From assembly GCA_037176705.1 (NCBI GenBank), contig CM073891.1:91346327-91410326 (forward strand): DNA of 64,000 nucleotides. The letters run 5' to 3'. Position numbers and translations under genes: made by a program. Below, piece after piece: positions 21,899 to 34,222 of the stretch. Positions within the stretch are counted from its first letter, which is position 1; the number at the start of each line of letters is the position of its first letter. The notes below the pieces were generated by a model, which saw only the letters and a program-made list of their open reading frames with translations, was not told the DNA's origin and did not search any database. The stretch is from Molossus alvarezi (Eukaryota; Chordata; Mammalia; Chiroptera; Molossidae).

Positions 21899-23567
21899 TT
21901 TTTATAATGGAGAAAATAAGATGGATTTTTGTCTATATGTGGGTATTTCAGAGTTTTTTGTTTTGTTTTTTAAAGAAAACATGTGTAGGAATCAGTATGC
22001 CAAAGAAAAACAGAAGATAATATTATCTCCGAACGTCTATTTTTAGGCCAGGGAAGCATTAATATTTATGGGTAATGGTTGATGTAATTGCAAGAGAAGT
22101 GGTTTATAGTCCATAAACACAATATGACCTTATTTCAAACACACTCAGCTTCTCCTTTCTGTGTTTACAAAATATTTAGAGTAAATCCCAAATCCTTGAA
22201 TTAATCTTAAGATACAAGAAGATTGAGACTAGAGAAGTGTTTTAAGGAGAACATCCAAGGATATCGAAGTTCTTTTACTTCTATTTAGATTTTTGTGTAA
22301 GTCATTCTAGGAAAATGCAAACCAAGTCTCAGTTAAACAAATGTTTTTATTTTCAGAAGCTTAGAAAACTTAAAAGGATGACCCATTTTGGGCCTATTTT
22401 TAATGGAAAAAAAAAAGATCTTTGGGCAAAGAATCTGAACAATCTTATGGTACCATTATAGAAATTAAAGGATACTTTTGATAACACACAAAGGGGAGAA
22501 AACTAATAAATAACTTATATTCTGTAGTTGTTATTAAGTCCTAGTGTCAAAAATTGTTAACTAGAAGAAGAATTCTCGTTGTTTTCATGCTTAGAAGTTC
22601 AAAGACACTTACACTGTCAGTGAATGTAGAACAATTTAATGTTATATATTAAAGAACAAAATGTTTTAAATTATTATGCATGGAGAAAACAGCCCTATTC
22701 TTGCACTACCAGATTTTCCACACTACCTCTTCCAGAATATAAAAGCCACTGAAGTGGTGTTAAATTATAAAATTCAACAGTGTGGAAAAGTTCAATTCTT
22801 TTTGCATTGGCATGATGGAGAATAAGTCTTGTTTACAAAAGAGAAAGAGTATATGTCATTGAAATATCTGTTAACTTACAGGTTATAGAAAATTGCTGCA
22901 ATCATATGATTATCTTGAGTACCTACATAGATGACTTTGACACTTTAGATTTTCCCTTTTATAATAAAAAAAATTATCCCAATAATTATGATAAAAGGAG
23001 AAACATCTTTGGATAATTTCAAAGGAAAAAGACAATTTCTTCAAGAGTTAAGGTGTTAGTGTCCTTAGTAAACATAACAAGGTAAGGATGGGAGTAAAAA
23101 TTAAGTCAACAGTCTTAGATGAACAAAATAATACCAGTGTCTCCACAAACTACATAATAAGATTATGGCACTAAACTGAAAATTAAAAGGTGACTTAAAA
23201 TAATGTATGTATCTATTAATAAAACTAATAGATATTGACTACAGAATGCATGAACACTATAGACACAAAACAAAATACAAATCACTGTAATCAAAACATT
23301 TATGAGCAATATTTAACATTGGATGCATTCATTTGAAAATATTTTCTATTCATGTAAATCTACTGAATTTAGATCATATTACCACTATGCTGTATACCTG
23401 AAACCAATACAAAATAATATTGAATATAAACTGTAATTTTAAAAAATAATATTTTAAAAGTTTTACATCCCATTCCTATTTTAATAATGTTATGTCATAA
23501 ACATTTGCCCTTATCATTTAATATTATTTAAAAGAATTCATACACGTAGACATAATACAATATATTC
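21899..23567. other. no recognised gene; possible old L1 3' end near 23380
   Basis: AT-rich, without a credible frame. CTGTATACCTGAAACCAATAC near 23391 resembles the terminus of old L1M 3' UTRs, at low confidence. I recognise nothing else. Confidence 0.4.
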
Positions 23568-23579
23568 AACAATTCTTTT

Positions 23580-23828
23580 TTTTTTTTTTTATCATCACCC
23601 GAGGACATTTCTGCATTTATCTTCAGATAGAGCAGGAAGGAGAGAGGGAGGAAGAGAGAGAGAGAGCATCGATGTGAAAGAGACACATCAACTGGTTGCC
23701 ACCAACATGACCCAACCAGGGCCGGGGACAAACTGCAACCAAGGTAGGTGCCCTTAGCGGGAACAGAACCCGGGGCTCTCTGGTCTGCGGGCCAATACTC
23801 TAACCGCTGAGCCACGCTGGCCAGGGCA
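23580..23828 (-). mobile_element. Ves SINE, long-tailed form
   Basis: The head is at the right (complement of GAGCCACGCTGGCCAGGGC), the GA tract and ACATCGATG region lie in the middle, and the tail hairpin is at 23592-23605. The perfect 12-bp target duplication AACAATTCTTTT is at 23568-23579 and 23829-23840. Confidence 0.96.
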
Positions 23829-23840
23829 AACAATTCTTTT

Positions 23841-25243
23841 ATTGTTAAATATTTAGATGTTTCCTTTTTTAAGTATCCTAAATGGCATTAATATACATAT
23901 ATTTAAGTTTTACTTTGAGTAAACTGACTTTATAATTCTATTCACCCAGTTAATAAAATTTTAAATATAGTTCATCAGTGATTAAATGAATGGTTAAATA
24001 TTTAATTTATTTATTATGCTTAGCATAAGTCAAATGTTTTACGAGTATCAGAGCCTTCAAATAAAGATAAATAGATTTTTAAAAAGCAGGAAAATAAGAA
24101 TTGGGAATGGAAATATCAGAGGAAGATAAATACCTGAAATACATGGCATAAGATTCCAGACAATTAATAGAAGTAAGTCTCAACGTTATTTAGGATTTTT
24201 GAATAGCCAAAGCAGAAAGGAAAATAAATTATGAGTCTCAATATCTGTGAGTCCCAATTATTAAGATGAAAGCAATGTGAGTCTCAGGGGTAGCTTCACA
24301 TTTTCGAGATACCATGACTTCAGCAAAATTTCTTCCTTGGATTTTTATTGCACTAATGGAATAGATTTCATCTCCAAGGTATCTTCTACTTGACTTTGAC
24401 AGAGCTGTTTCTTGTACCATCTCTCCTTGTAGATCAAATAACCTTAGACTACACATTATGGGCCTACTAGTGAGCAAATTTCTTTTAGAAAATTTTTACA
24501 AAACAATGACTACTTGGCTAAATAAAAATTTATGTAAATGCATGTTTTAATTTTTTAAATTTAAGCACATTTAGCTTTAAAAAGCCACAAAATAAAAACA
24601 TTTTGAGCTCTTTATAATGGTGGTTGGGGGGAATATTTTGACAGTTGGCATAGAAGCTGTTGTTCTAATAAAAACAGTATATTTCTTAATTCCAAGAAAG
24701 TAGATGTATCTTTAAATTACATATTTCACTTAATTTTAAGCAGAATTGAATTGGCTTACAGTCAAATGCATAAGTGCATAGAACCACTGACACTGAAATA
24801 AAATAACAAGAGACATCGAGTCATGATAAACAAGTTGGGAACAGATACACCAAAACATCAGGCTAAGGGTAGCTATTGCATTCAACTCCTTAGCAATAAA
24901 AGCAATGTAAATCTAATTAAATAACAATGGGAAATATTTGAGTTTATCAACAAAAATAGACTTTTTGTGATCACAGAATCCAACATGAACACTCAGTTAA
25001 AAATCAGCACCAGATTTCCATGTAAGAAATAGAATTTTTCCTCTTTGAATACCTAATAAAATGTGAATATGAAATAAAGAAAAAATAAGCAGAAGAAAAA
25101 AAATGTATCAATCCACAAGCAAGTAAGAAAAGGGCACAATGCAGAATGAACCTTGCTCATAACCCCACCTTCTATGAATGGCACTGGGAGTTGATTGAAT
25201 ACTGACAATGCTCATAAATACCATCAATTTTATTTTGTTTGAA
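23841..25243. other. unclassified; contains one protein-like open stretch
   Basis: No repeat that I can name. The minus-strand frame at 24238-24477 has balanced amino-acid composition and is listed separately. The rest is AT-rich without coding signal. Confidence 0.4.
24238..24477 (-). other. unrecognised 79-residue open stretch, possibly a pseudogene or exon relic
   Basis: The frame includes LRLFDLQGEMVQETALSKSS and GDEIYSISAIKIQGRNFAEV. Its composition is more protein-like than that of the AT-driven frames around it. I cannot match it to a family. There is no poly-A tail next to it, and no clear splice acceptor and donor pair bounds it. It may be chance, an exon relic or an old retrocopy. 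Confidence 0.15.
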
Positions 25244-25462
25244 ATCCTCACCTGAAGATATGAGTTTTACTGATTTTTTTGAGACAAAGGAAGAGAGAGG
25301 GTGAGGAAAAGGGAGAGAGAGAGATATTGATCAGTTGCCTCCTGTACCCAACAGGAGATCAAATCTGCAACCTAGGTATGTGATGTGACTAGGAATCAAA
25401 CCCACAACATTTTTGGTGCATGGGATGAAGCATCAACCAATTGAGTCACAACTGGTCACTGC
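25244..25462 (-). mobile_element. Ves SINE, short-bodied older form
   Basis: The tail at the left still shows the hairpin complement (AATCCTCACCTGAAGATAT). A GAGAGAGA tract, ATCAGTTGCCTCCTG and a decayed head ending AATTGAGTCACAACTGGTCA follow. The target duplication is not resolved. Confidence 0.85.
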
Positions 25463-25602
25463 TAATTTTTTTTTTTTTGAATTTTTGAATTATGGAATAT
25501 GGTGAAGTGGAGATGAAGTGAGTAATTGGAGATGGCTCTTATTGAATACCACATAGACTCCAGGCATTTTTCCAAAAACCAAAGAAACTGATACAAAATT
25601 TA

Positions 25603-25604
<2 letters not shown>

Positions 25605-25641
<37 letters not shown>
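25605..25641. repeat. (TA)n microsatellite
   Basis: A pure TA run followed by TCCTCCTCC. It generates the IYIYIY frame on the minus strand. Confidence 0.97.
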
Positions 25642-25643
<2 letters not shown>

Positions 25644-25644
25644 T

Positions 25645-25762
25645 CCTCCTGCAAGTTCCTATCACTGCCTCTGTGAAAGTAAGAGTCTTGGTCTTCTTCA
25701 GGTAAAGGTAACATTTGCATAGAAGAAACAAAATTCTCAGAAGAGCCCTTTCTCTCCAACAA
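25645..25762 (-). other. unrecognised open stretch beside the TA repeat
   Basis: Read on the minus strand it gives LERKGSSENFVSSMQMLPLP and then EEDQDSYFHRGSDRNLQEED before entering the TA repeat. The composition is protein-like but it has no start codon, splice context or family match that I can recognise. It is probably chance or a relic. Confidence 0.12.
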
Positions 25763-25899
25763 AGACTGAACTACGCTTCAGCTCATGTTTTCCTTAACAG
25801 GCAACAGAAAAGTAAACAAAATACCTGAGCCCTAAAATGTAGCTCAGCTAGTAACCATGCCTAAGTCAGAGATGGATAGGAAGTCAAGGAGAAATCAAC

Positions 25900-27085
25900 C
25901 ACAATGTATTAGGAGAAATGAACTCTCTACATACCGTAAGATTAAAGAAATGGTCTCACAAGTATGGAAAAATACCAAACAACCCTTCCAAAAACAATGG
26001 TAGCCAAAATGCAGAGGAAATGTTTCTACTAGAGTTTTGCCATACTGGAGAGAATAAGGATTTAATACATAAAAACTAAAAAAAAATAATAATAATATGA
26101 TAAAACAACAGAATGAGATAAAGAGATTACAGAGCCAAAAAAATGAATTAAAAGTCAAAATAATACTACTACAGAAGTAAAAAAAAAAAGAATTTACAAA
26201 GTACAGAATAGATGTGCTTTAAAATTGAGATAATAGCATAGAATGACAAAAAATTACAGTGAATGCAGGCAAACAGACTAAGCAATTAAAGCAATTTGAG
26301 AGAAAATAATAGATATTCAAACAAGACAGAAATGAACCAACATAAAGATTCCTAGAGCTCCTAACAGAGAGAATTCAAGCAACTGACCAGTAAAAGGATG
26401 TGTGTGTATATGTGTATAAACAAAATTTCCTGAAATTGAGGAAATATCTAAATTGACATATTAATAGGACTTCCCCACATCATAGAAAGATTACTACGAG
26501 TTGGTGTGTAGTTTGATAACCTGAAATTCAAAACTGAAAAGAGAAGAGAGAGAAAAATTCTAAATTGCTGTACTACAAAGGCATTTTAATAGGTAGATCA
26601 AGAATGTCTACCCCCAAATCACCCTATGTATAAAATCTTACCAGAAATTCCAGAAGCACGAATTGATGGTGAGACTGCCCCCGAAGGCTATGGAGCATTA
26701 AGTAATGGAGATCTAAAGGACAGTTTTCAAAGACAAAACCAGAATGACTAGGGATGGTAGATGCTATGATTTTTCCCTTTTCAATTTCTTTACAAGTTAT
26801 TTCTATTTGGAAAAGTTGGACAGCTGGAAACAAGATTCTAGAGGAATTCTGCTTCTAGCATGCCTGAGTAACTGGAGCTAGGTTTATTTTTTTGTGATAA
26901 ATAAACACAAAACTGGAAAGACCACATAAAACAACTGTTTGCAGACAGTGGACAAGAGCTGGTGTAAGACTGTGATGTCTGACAAAAGGGTAACAAAGGA
27001 GATGAGTTCTACAATCTTCCTAGATTTCTACCTGGAGGAAATTTTCAGACTACAGTGCTGGAAGAAGTTCCCAAAGTAAGTACAA
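25900..27085 (+). mobile_element. possible ancient HAL1/L1M remnant
   Basis: Scattered phrases such as TTTCCTGAAATTGAGGAAATA, AGAGAGAAAAATTCTAAA and TACTACAAAGGCATTT follow the order seen in the ORF1-derived part of HAL1/L1M repeats. It is too decayed for certainty; limits are approximate. Confidence 0.3.
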
Positions 27086-28164
27086 TCACTTCTGTTCCTT
27101 CACCTATAAGAAGTGATCTCTTAGAAACCTGTTTGATCTGAGCATCAATTTGCTGACAGTTATAATACCCTTGTTTAGAATTGCTGAAAGAATTAAGTTA
27201 TACATAGACTATAGATAGATGATATATAGGCAGATAGATATATACCCATTATCATAAGTGCCCAATAAATTTACCTATTATTAATTAGATATATCACAAT
27301 GTCTTCATTTATAGTAAGATTACCAGATTTAATTGAAGAAATTTAGAGTTCATGAAACAGAGCTATCACACTAGATTATGAAATTGGGAGAAGCATGACA
27401 AAATCCAAATAATTGCAAATCATACTAAATGGAATGTTTTTAACAACTGTACGTTTGTGAGATGGAATAAAATAGAAATAATAAAAAATGTTTGCAATTG
27501 TGTTGTGTAATTTATGAGTGGAATAGTGAGAGTGTTTGTTTGGAAATGGAACCTAACAAGAAAAATTATACCACATCTTGAAAATAAAGTATATGATCTT
27601 GAACAAAACCCAGCAGCTGTGAGACACAACTTGTAACTAGAAATACCAAAGTGAAAAATTTGTGGAAGATCTGTGCATAAAGACTCCTTAGAGACACTAT
27701 TTCTCTTAATTAGCCCAAGGAAGTGAAGGAAGGTCTTTACATATTACTCTCCAGTGTTTGATAATGCTTCATGGTCTGAAGAACTTAATCACATGAAAAC
27801 TTTTATCTTCTATGTGAGATCATTATCCTTCACAAATGGGTTGCTTGAGAGCAATAATTCAACATGTAATTGTGTTTTCTTTATTTCCCCTAAGAGATAA
27901 ATCTACGAAAATCTGAATTGCATTGTTGTTAAAGTTTCACTAGACCTTAGTATCAGAATAATGTTCTCAAATGACACTTTTCCTATTCTTAGTCAACAAT
28001 ATGAGCTTTGAGTATTTGAATACAATGTTTATGGGACACGGTGCCATAAGGTAGTACAGCTTTAACTGAACTTCCCTATAAAATTTGACAGCTTTGAAGT
28101 AGCTCTGTTCTCTGGAAGCAGTAGAGCATACATATAGTATATATTTTACTGTAGTGACTAAGAT
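27086..28164. other. no recognised feature
   Basis: AT-rich. A short impure GATA-like run lies near 27210-27245. No coding signal. Confidence 0.5.
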
Positions 28165-28588
28165 CCTAGGACAATCACAGTGGTTGGCTGCAAAATGCCT
28201 CTAGTTTTTCAGCCCTCCCTTATCCATACCCTTTGCTATGTGGCTTTAAAGGGCCCTCCCATTCTGACTCTGGGGTCAGCCATATGACTTCCTCAGATAA
28301 ACACAGGCTTGCAAATCACTTGCATATTTGGGCTTGCTTTCTTGCTGTCTGTCATCCATGAGAAGGACATGCGAAGACTAGTTTGCTAGAAGAAGAGACA
28401 CATGGAAAAGAGATGAGGCCATTCAGGATCACCCAAATTTCAGCCCAAACTAGACAGGTGGGGAAGCCTAATAAAGACCAGAACAGCCTACCAACTAACC
28501 CACAGATCTGTGACCTAAATAAATACTTCTTGCTTTAAGCACCTGGATTTTGGAATCTTATGATGTCGAACATACACAGTGACTAATC
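28165..28588 (+). mobile_element. MLT1-type LTR (ERVL-MaLR)
   Basis: The order is that of an MLT1 LTR: GGCTGCAAAATGCC; CCCTTTGCTATGTGGC; TCTGGGGTCAGCCATATGAC; ATGAGGCCATTCAGGATCAC; then AATAAATACTTCTTGCTTTA with AAGCACCTGGATTTTGG near the end. It is old and diverged. No internal region or partner LTR is seen. Confidence 0.78.
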
Positions 28589-28664
28589 CTTCAAATCCAA
28601 TTTCTGTAAACTGATTTAAATGAGAAATACAAGTCAGTTTCTTGAGGTCATTTCTTTTTAAAAA

Positions 28665-28882
28665 TATATTTTTTAATCTTCATTCAAGGATATGTTTTGA
28701 TTGATTTTTTAGAGAGAGAGAAACATCATTGTGAAAGAGAAACATTGATTGGTTGCCTCCCATATGCGTCCCAACCACAGATTGAACCCACAACAAAGAT
28801 ATGTGCCCCAACCGGGAATTGAATCTGCAACCATTTTGGTGTACAAGATGATGTTCCAACCAACAGAGCTACTGTGCCAGAG
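28665..28882 (-). mobile_element. Ves SINE, short-bodied older form
   Basis: Tail with a decayed hairpin (AATCTTCATTCAAGGATATG), GAGAGAGAGAAACAT tract, TTGGTTGCCTCCCATATG, and a head ending at about 28882. Approximate direct repeats around GGTC..TTTTTTA suggest a worn target duplication. Confidence 0.85.
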
Positions 28883-30970
28883 TTTAGGGTCTTTTTTATC
28901 TTCAGAAACTAAGTTCTTGCATGGTAGCCTAGCTTACTCAGGTGCTGGTTATAACTCAGGTACTCTGCAATGAATGATTTGGCAGAACCAATACATTTTG
29001 TCTGTGTGTATCTTCAGCTTGATTTAAAAATGTTTCTACTGGCATAAGAAAACCTTTTCAAATAGGGAGAAAAATAAGCTGGATTATATTTGGAGAGAAC
29101 CAGGCAAACTAAAGCTGAGATTTCAACAAATAATCACTAAAAGACTGTAAAGAGTAAGCCAAATGTCAAAACAATTATGTGGAGTTTGGCACTGGTTGAA
29201 AGACTTTTGTATCTAAGAAAGAAGCCTTTCTCATTCATATCATGAAATTAACTCTCCATTTCTAAAAATCTGGGGTAATTAATGAATGTGCCTAAACAAC
29301 CCAAAGAAATTTGTGAATTCAAAAAATAATATAATAAAATTAAATGCTGTAGTTGAAGTATGTTGAGTATGCACTGGCCCACAATTTATATTACTTTAAT
29401 ACTTTATCTTATAGTGCTTATGGTTCATTATTTTATATCTTTAGTGTTTATCTTGTATTAAAGTTAGAACACATCTTTAGCAAGTACAAAAGATAAAAAT
29501 GTTCTTAGAATTTGCATTAATGTCTTGTATATAAAAATTATAAGCAATTATGTTTCTCAAATTATTAGGTCTTATTAATTTTTTCCCCTAATAACTGCTG
29601 CCTTTTATTTCTATTCAAAAAAAAAAAAAAAGATTGAAAAATAAAACAACAGGAACCTAAGAAAAATCCCTGTAGAAACAGAGAAAGTAAACATTACCCT
29701 GTAGACTCAGAGGAAATAAAACTTGGCATTCAAGAAATTTAAAACAATTCATGTTGTGTTTAATGAATAAAGAAAGACTTCAGAAAATATACTGCTTACA
29801 TGTTACTATTAGAAAAAAATAAAACAGTAAAACTGTATCTCAAATGATTGAGAAAGGAAGACATCAAAACTGTACTAAATTTTGAATCTAGTATAAGAAT
29901 AGTGTAAAAAAAAATGTATGAAAATAATGGCAAACCTTAATTCAAAGATTTCCCTTAAAATAAAATGTGATAAAAATATAATTCCCTGTTAAAAAGCATA
30001 AAAGCCAAATCATATAAAGACTTACTGTACATAATACACACATATATGTGTTTATATGAACATAAATAAAAATTTACAAATTAAAAATGGAAAATAGTAA
30101 ATCTGGTAGATAATGAAATAAAAAAGTCTTTGCATATACGTGAATTAATTACATTTAGCTTGAATTACTTCAAAACATTGGGAAAATGAGTCACAATTTT
30201 TTAAATAGTACTGGGAGGACTAATTTAAAATTTTGAGGATAAAAAAAAGTAAGTCAGATTCTTACTTCACATCTTATACAGAAAAAAATTCCAGAACAAT
30301 ATATTGAAGCGCTAAGAAAAAAATAAGGGTAATAATAATGTAGTTGAATATTACAATATTGGAGAATGGCAAACATTTCTAAAGATAAGTTGCAAAAATG
30401 GCGGTTAGCTATTCAATGATAAATGTTTAATTTTGTTAATAGCAAATACATTTTATAAATCAATAAAAAAGATAAAACTATAGAAAATAATCAATATTGA
30501 AGAGAAAATTCACATTCAAATTCTCTCTCCACCCCCCACTCCCAACCCCACCCCCCACATACAGGCCCCAAAACGAAACTTCGCTAGCAATCAAAGAAAG
30601 AAATGCCCAATGTGAAGAACAATACACAGTTTTCACTTAAAAAAAGGTGAACAATGTACAAGTGATGTTGGTAAGAGTCTGAGAAAATGTGATTTTATAC
30701 TGCTGTGAGGGAAAATTTGTGGTCATTTTCTAAGAATCATTGAATAATCTCCATAAAAGATGCTTTATAATTGGGCTTACTTTTTGACAAGCAGTTTCAC
30801 CTTTAAGGTTTTATTCTAAGAAAATCACTGTAAATATATACAAAGACTTACATAACCAATAATAAAAAATTGCTTTTTTAAAACCAAAACCACATTAAAA
30901 AATACTTTGTAGATACCGAAATCATATGGTATAAAACAAATAAATGATATGGAATAATGATCATGACCTA
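28883..30970. other. no recognised feature
   Basis: Very AT-rich. A short A-run lies at 29618-29632 and a C-rich run (CCACCCCCCACTCCC) at about 30530-30558. No coding signal and no repeat that I can name. Confidence 0.5.
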
Positions 30971-31180
30971 TTTTTTTAAATACTTACTTGAGGGTATGTA
31001 TATTGATTTTAGAGAGAAGAATGGAGAGAGAGATGTAAGAGAGAAACATGAATCGGTTGCCTCCAGAACATTCCGACTGAGGATAGAACACACAACGTAG
31101 GTATGTGCCCTAAACAGAAATTGAAATCGCCATCTTTTGTTGTATATGCTCCAACAAACTGAGCCACCAGGCCAGGGCTG
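30971..31180 (-). mobile_element. Ves SINE, short-bodied older form
   Basis: Tail TTTTTTTAAATACTTACTTGAG, GAGAGAGA tract, ATCGGTTGCCTCCAG, and head ending ACTGAGCCACCAGGCCAGGGC. CTATTTTT occurs on both flanks (30968-30975 and 31183-31190), a likely worn target duplication. Confidence 0.88.
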
Positions 31181-31299
31181 AACTATTTTTAATTTTTTAA
31201 ATTTCTAAAACAGCATATGCAATATAACCTTGTGATTATATATTTAAATAGTAAATGTATTAAAAATACAGGAAATAGATGCACACATTAAATTAATAA

Positions 31300-31446
31300 T
31301 CACCTTGGTTGGTTTGGCTCAGCGGTTAGAGTGTTGGCCTGTGGTCCTAAGAGACCCGGGTTTGGTTCCCACTAAGGACATGTCCCCGGCCCTGGTTGGG
31401 TCATGCGGGTGGCAGCCACTCGATGTGTCCCTTTCACATCGATGTT

Positions 31447-31488
<42 letters not shown>

Positions 31489-31566
31489 CCTCTCTCTCCC
31501 TCCCACTCTATTTGAACAAAAAAATGAAAAAATATCCTCGGTTGAGGATTAAAAACAAAATAAAAT
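31300..31566 (+). mobile_element. Ves SINE, long-tailed form with expanded CT tract
   Basis: A box TGGCTCAGCGG and B-box region GGTTTGGTTCCC are present. The body has TCACATCGATGTTTC and an expanded CT run (about 31447-31483). A perfect 6-bp stem hairpin, ATCCTCGGTTGAGGAT, lies at 31534-31549. The target duplication AAATTAATAA is at 31290-31299 and 31567-31576. Confidence 0.96.
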
Positions 31567-31745
31567 AAATTAATAACCGGTTTTACTAGGTTGTGGGTAA
31601 TTATTTCTTTGACTTTTCAATCTTTGAATGTCAAAAGTAAAAATATAATTTTGTTAAAAATTATAAATATGGATATATCTATACATGTGTGTCACTTTAT
31701 GACTGATTCCTTCTAGACATTTATCCAGAAGAAAATACCAGTGGT

Positions 31746-31958
31746 ACACCCAGCTGGTGTGGCTAAGTGGTTGAGCATCAACCCATGCACCAAGAGGTCA
31801 TCAGTTCAATTCTAGGTCAGGGCACGTGCCCAGGTTGTGGGCCTGATCCCCAGGGGAGGGCATGCAGGAGGCAGCCAATCGATGTTATCTCTCATTAATG
31901 TTTTTCTCTCTCTCTCTCCTTTCCTCTCCCTAGAATCAATAAAGAAAAAAATATATAT
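31746..31958 (+). mobile_element. Ves SINE, short-bodied older form
   Basis: The head CAGCTGGTGTGGCTAAGTGG, GGTCAGGGCACGTGCCC, CAATCGATG and a CT tract end in AATCAATAAAGAAAAAAATA, without the tail hairpin. The 11-bp target duplication ATACCAG(T/A)GGT is at 31735-31745 and 31959-31969. Confidence 0.93.
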
Positions 31959-31969
31959 ATACCAGAGGT

Positions 31970-33631
31970 GCTGAGAAGTATTTGAAGATAATATTTTTGT
32001 CATGAGAATATACATAATAGCCAAAATTTAAATATATACTCAATCTAGGAATTTGTTACATAAATATTCTAAGTGAATTTTATGCAATACTATGCAGCCA
32101 TTAAAGTCAGTTTCTCCTGTATTATTTTATTAGAAAATGCTAAAAAAAATTAGAATAAGATAAATTATTATACCTTGTATGATTTCAATCTTATATAAAC
32201 AAGAGGGGTTCAAGTCTGTGTGTTTAAAGAGAGAAGAAACATTCGGTTATTAGTTGAACGAGAACCAGGATAAATAGTCATACAACTATGTCTGATCTTT
32301 GAGTAACAGAATATGTGTGCATTTTCTAAATGAAAACTAGTTTCTAAATTTTCTGTAAGAAATGTGTATTTGTGTGTGTGTGTGTGTCATGTTTTCAAAG
32401 AGAAACTTTGAAGCTGAGAAAAGATGTGAAAATAGTAAGAGAATACTCACATATTTAAATGAGTCTAACATTCCAGTCCTAATGATTTACATCATGGAAT
32501 GATGACTCACTAGATTCATTCAATAAATCACCCAGTTAGAATAGTTATCAATGATGGGAGACGAAAAATAACACTAGAGACTAAAGGATATTTATTATTG
32601 TTAAATTCCTATCTGAACAAAGATTTCAGCATGTCAGACACTTGTATATTAAACTTTGTCTTGATCTACTTCTTTATCAATAAGATTTCCATTATTATAT
32701 ATTATATATTACAACATACTTACCAAATTATTAAATGCACCAATGCTGAGATCAGATACTAATTCATTACATAAAAATAATTTATAATTCCCAATGTAAT
32801 GAAGCAATGAAATGAAACTAATAAGCTAAAATTTAACAAGTAAATACATGAAATCTTAGAATTAGATTCAAAATGTATCAGCACATGATGAGAAAACCTT
32901 TTTAACAGCTAGATGCTCCAAAAAAAAACCCCTCAAATATTGTCATTGAGTCCAATGGCCAACAAGATTTTAAGGCTTTTCCAAATGAATACAATGTTAT
33001 GCTGCATTAATGGAAACATAGTGTCCACACAAAAAAGAAATTTCATATTTCAATATCTAGAATAGCATGTTCTGTTCGAAGAACGCTTTAGGATACTATG
33101 AACAAAGAAGAATGACCAGAATGATAAATGTTGGGGGAAAATAGTTACCAGATAAGTTTGTAGAAACCAAGAGTCTTGAAATAAAAAAGAGAAGCTTTAT
33201 GTGAAACAATGTCTATTTAAAATATTAGATGTTTTGTCCAATGACCACAATGATTACATACTCCATGCAGTCCAGGGAGCAAGAGTAGGAATATTGAAAG
33301 AAAGATAAAGAAAAGTTGACTTCAATATTAGAAAGAACTTTCAGATGGAGACACTAGGACACTTTGAATCCTCCCTCCACCTCCACAATACTTTGTTTTG
33401 CCCTTAGCTGCTGAATGCTGCATGCTCAATGATATTGGTGACAAGCCCAGATGAAAGGGATTAGGCTTCTTTCATTTGGGGGAGGGAGGAATATATATAT
33501 ATGTGTTTGTGTGTATATATATATATACATATATATGATACTACCCACTTCAAGTTTACAAAAATGTATTTACTAAATCTCAAAATAATAGAAACTCACC
33601 TATGAACTAATGTTAAAGACACAAAGTGATG
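31970..33631. other. no recognised gene; AT-rich with dinucleotide runs
   Basis: Contains a TG run near 32366-32387 and a mixed TA/TG run at about 33490-33537. I recognise nothing else. Confidence 0.5.
33490..33537. repeat. mixed (TA)/(TG) microsatellite
   Basis: Alternating pyrimidine-purine run: TA, then TGTG, then TA again. Confidence 0.9.
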
Positions 33632-34059
33632 TGGTACATATACACAATGGAATACTATGCAGCTGTAAGAAAGAGAGATCTCTTATCCTTTGAGACGACA
33701 TGGAGAGACCTGGAGAGTATTATCCTAAGCGAAACCAGCCAAGCAGACATAGACAAATATCACATGATCTCACTTATTTGTGGAATATAATGAACGAAAC
33801 AAAATGATGAACAAAATAGACCCAGAGACATAGAAGTAGGGCACAGACTGACAAACCTCAGAAGAGAGGGTGTGAGGGGAGGAAAGAGATAAACCACAGA
33901 ACTTATATGCATGTACACATAACAAATGGGCATAGACAACAAAGCTAGGGAAGGTGTGGGGATAGAGGGAGATTGGGAGGAGGGTGTCAATGGGGGAAAA
34001 AGGGGAAACATCTGTAGCAAAAATAAATTAATAAAAATAATTTAACAACAAAAACAAAA
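33632..34059 (+). mobile_element. L1 3' end, 5'-truncated
   Basis: Contains the end of ORF2 (GGAATACTATGCAGCTGTAA) and the 3' UTR with its G-rich tract, ending GAAACATCTGTAGC plus an A-rich tail. Direct repeats ACAA(A/C)GTGATG at 33621-33631 and 34061-34071 are the target duplication. Same lineage as the L1 at 15207. Confidence 0.94.
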
Positions 34060-34104
34060 AACAACGTGATGGTTTAAAAGAAAGCATTTTCTGAGTATAG
34101 CGTA

Positions 34105-34222
34105 TATACCAGGAGCAACTAATTCTAAATGCTTTACCTATATTGTCTCATTTACTTCTCATAAGAACTCACTATGCTAAAAGTTATCTCGGTTTTACAG
34201 ATTTGAAAAATAAAACTGGAAA
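34105..34222 (+). mobile_element. MIR SINE fragment
   Basis: Shows CCAGGAGCAACTAATTCTAAATGCTTTAC, TGTCTCATTTACTTCTCATAAGAACTC and GGTTTTACAGATTTGAAAAA in MIR order. Confidence 0.65.

Noticed and set aside
25895..26158. 87-codon minus frame with hydrophobic segments, possible membrane protein
   Set aside because: Hydrophobicity comes from AT-rich sequence (Phe/Leu/Ile codons); there are no start context, splice signals or homology that I recognise.
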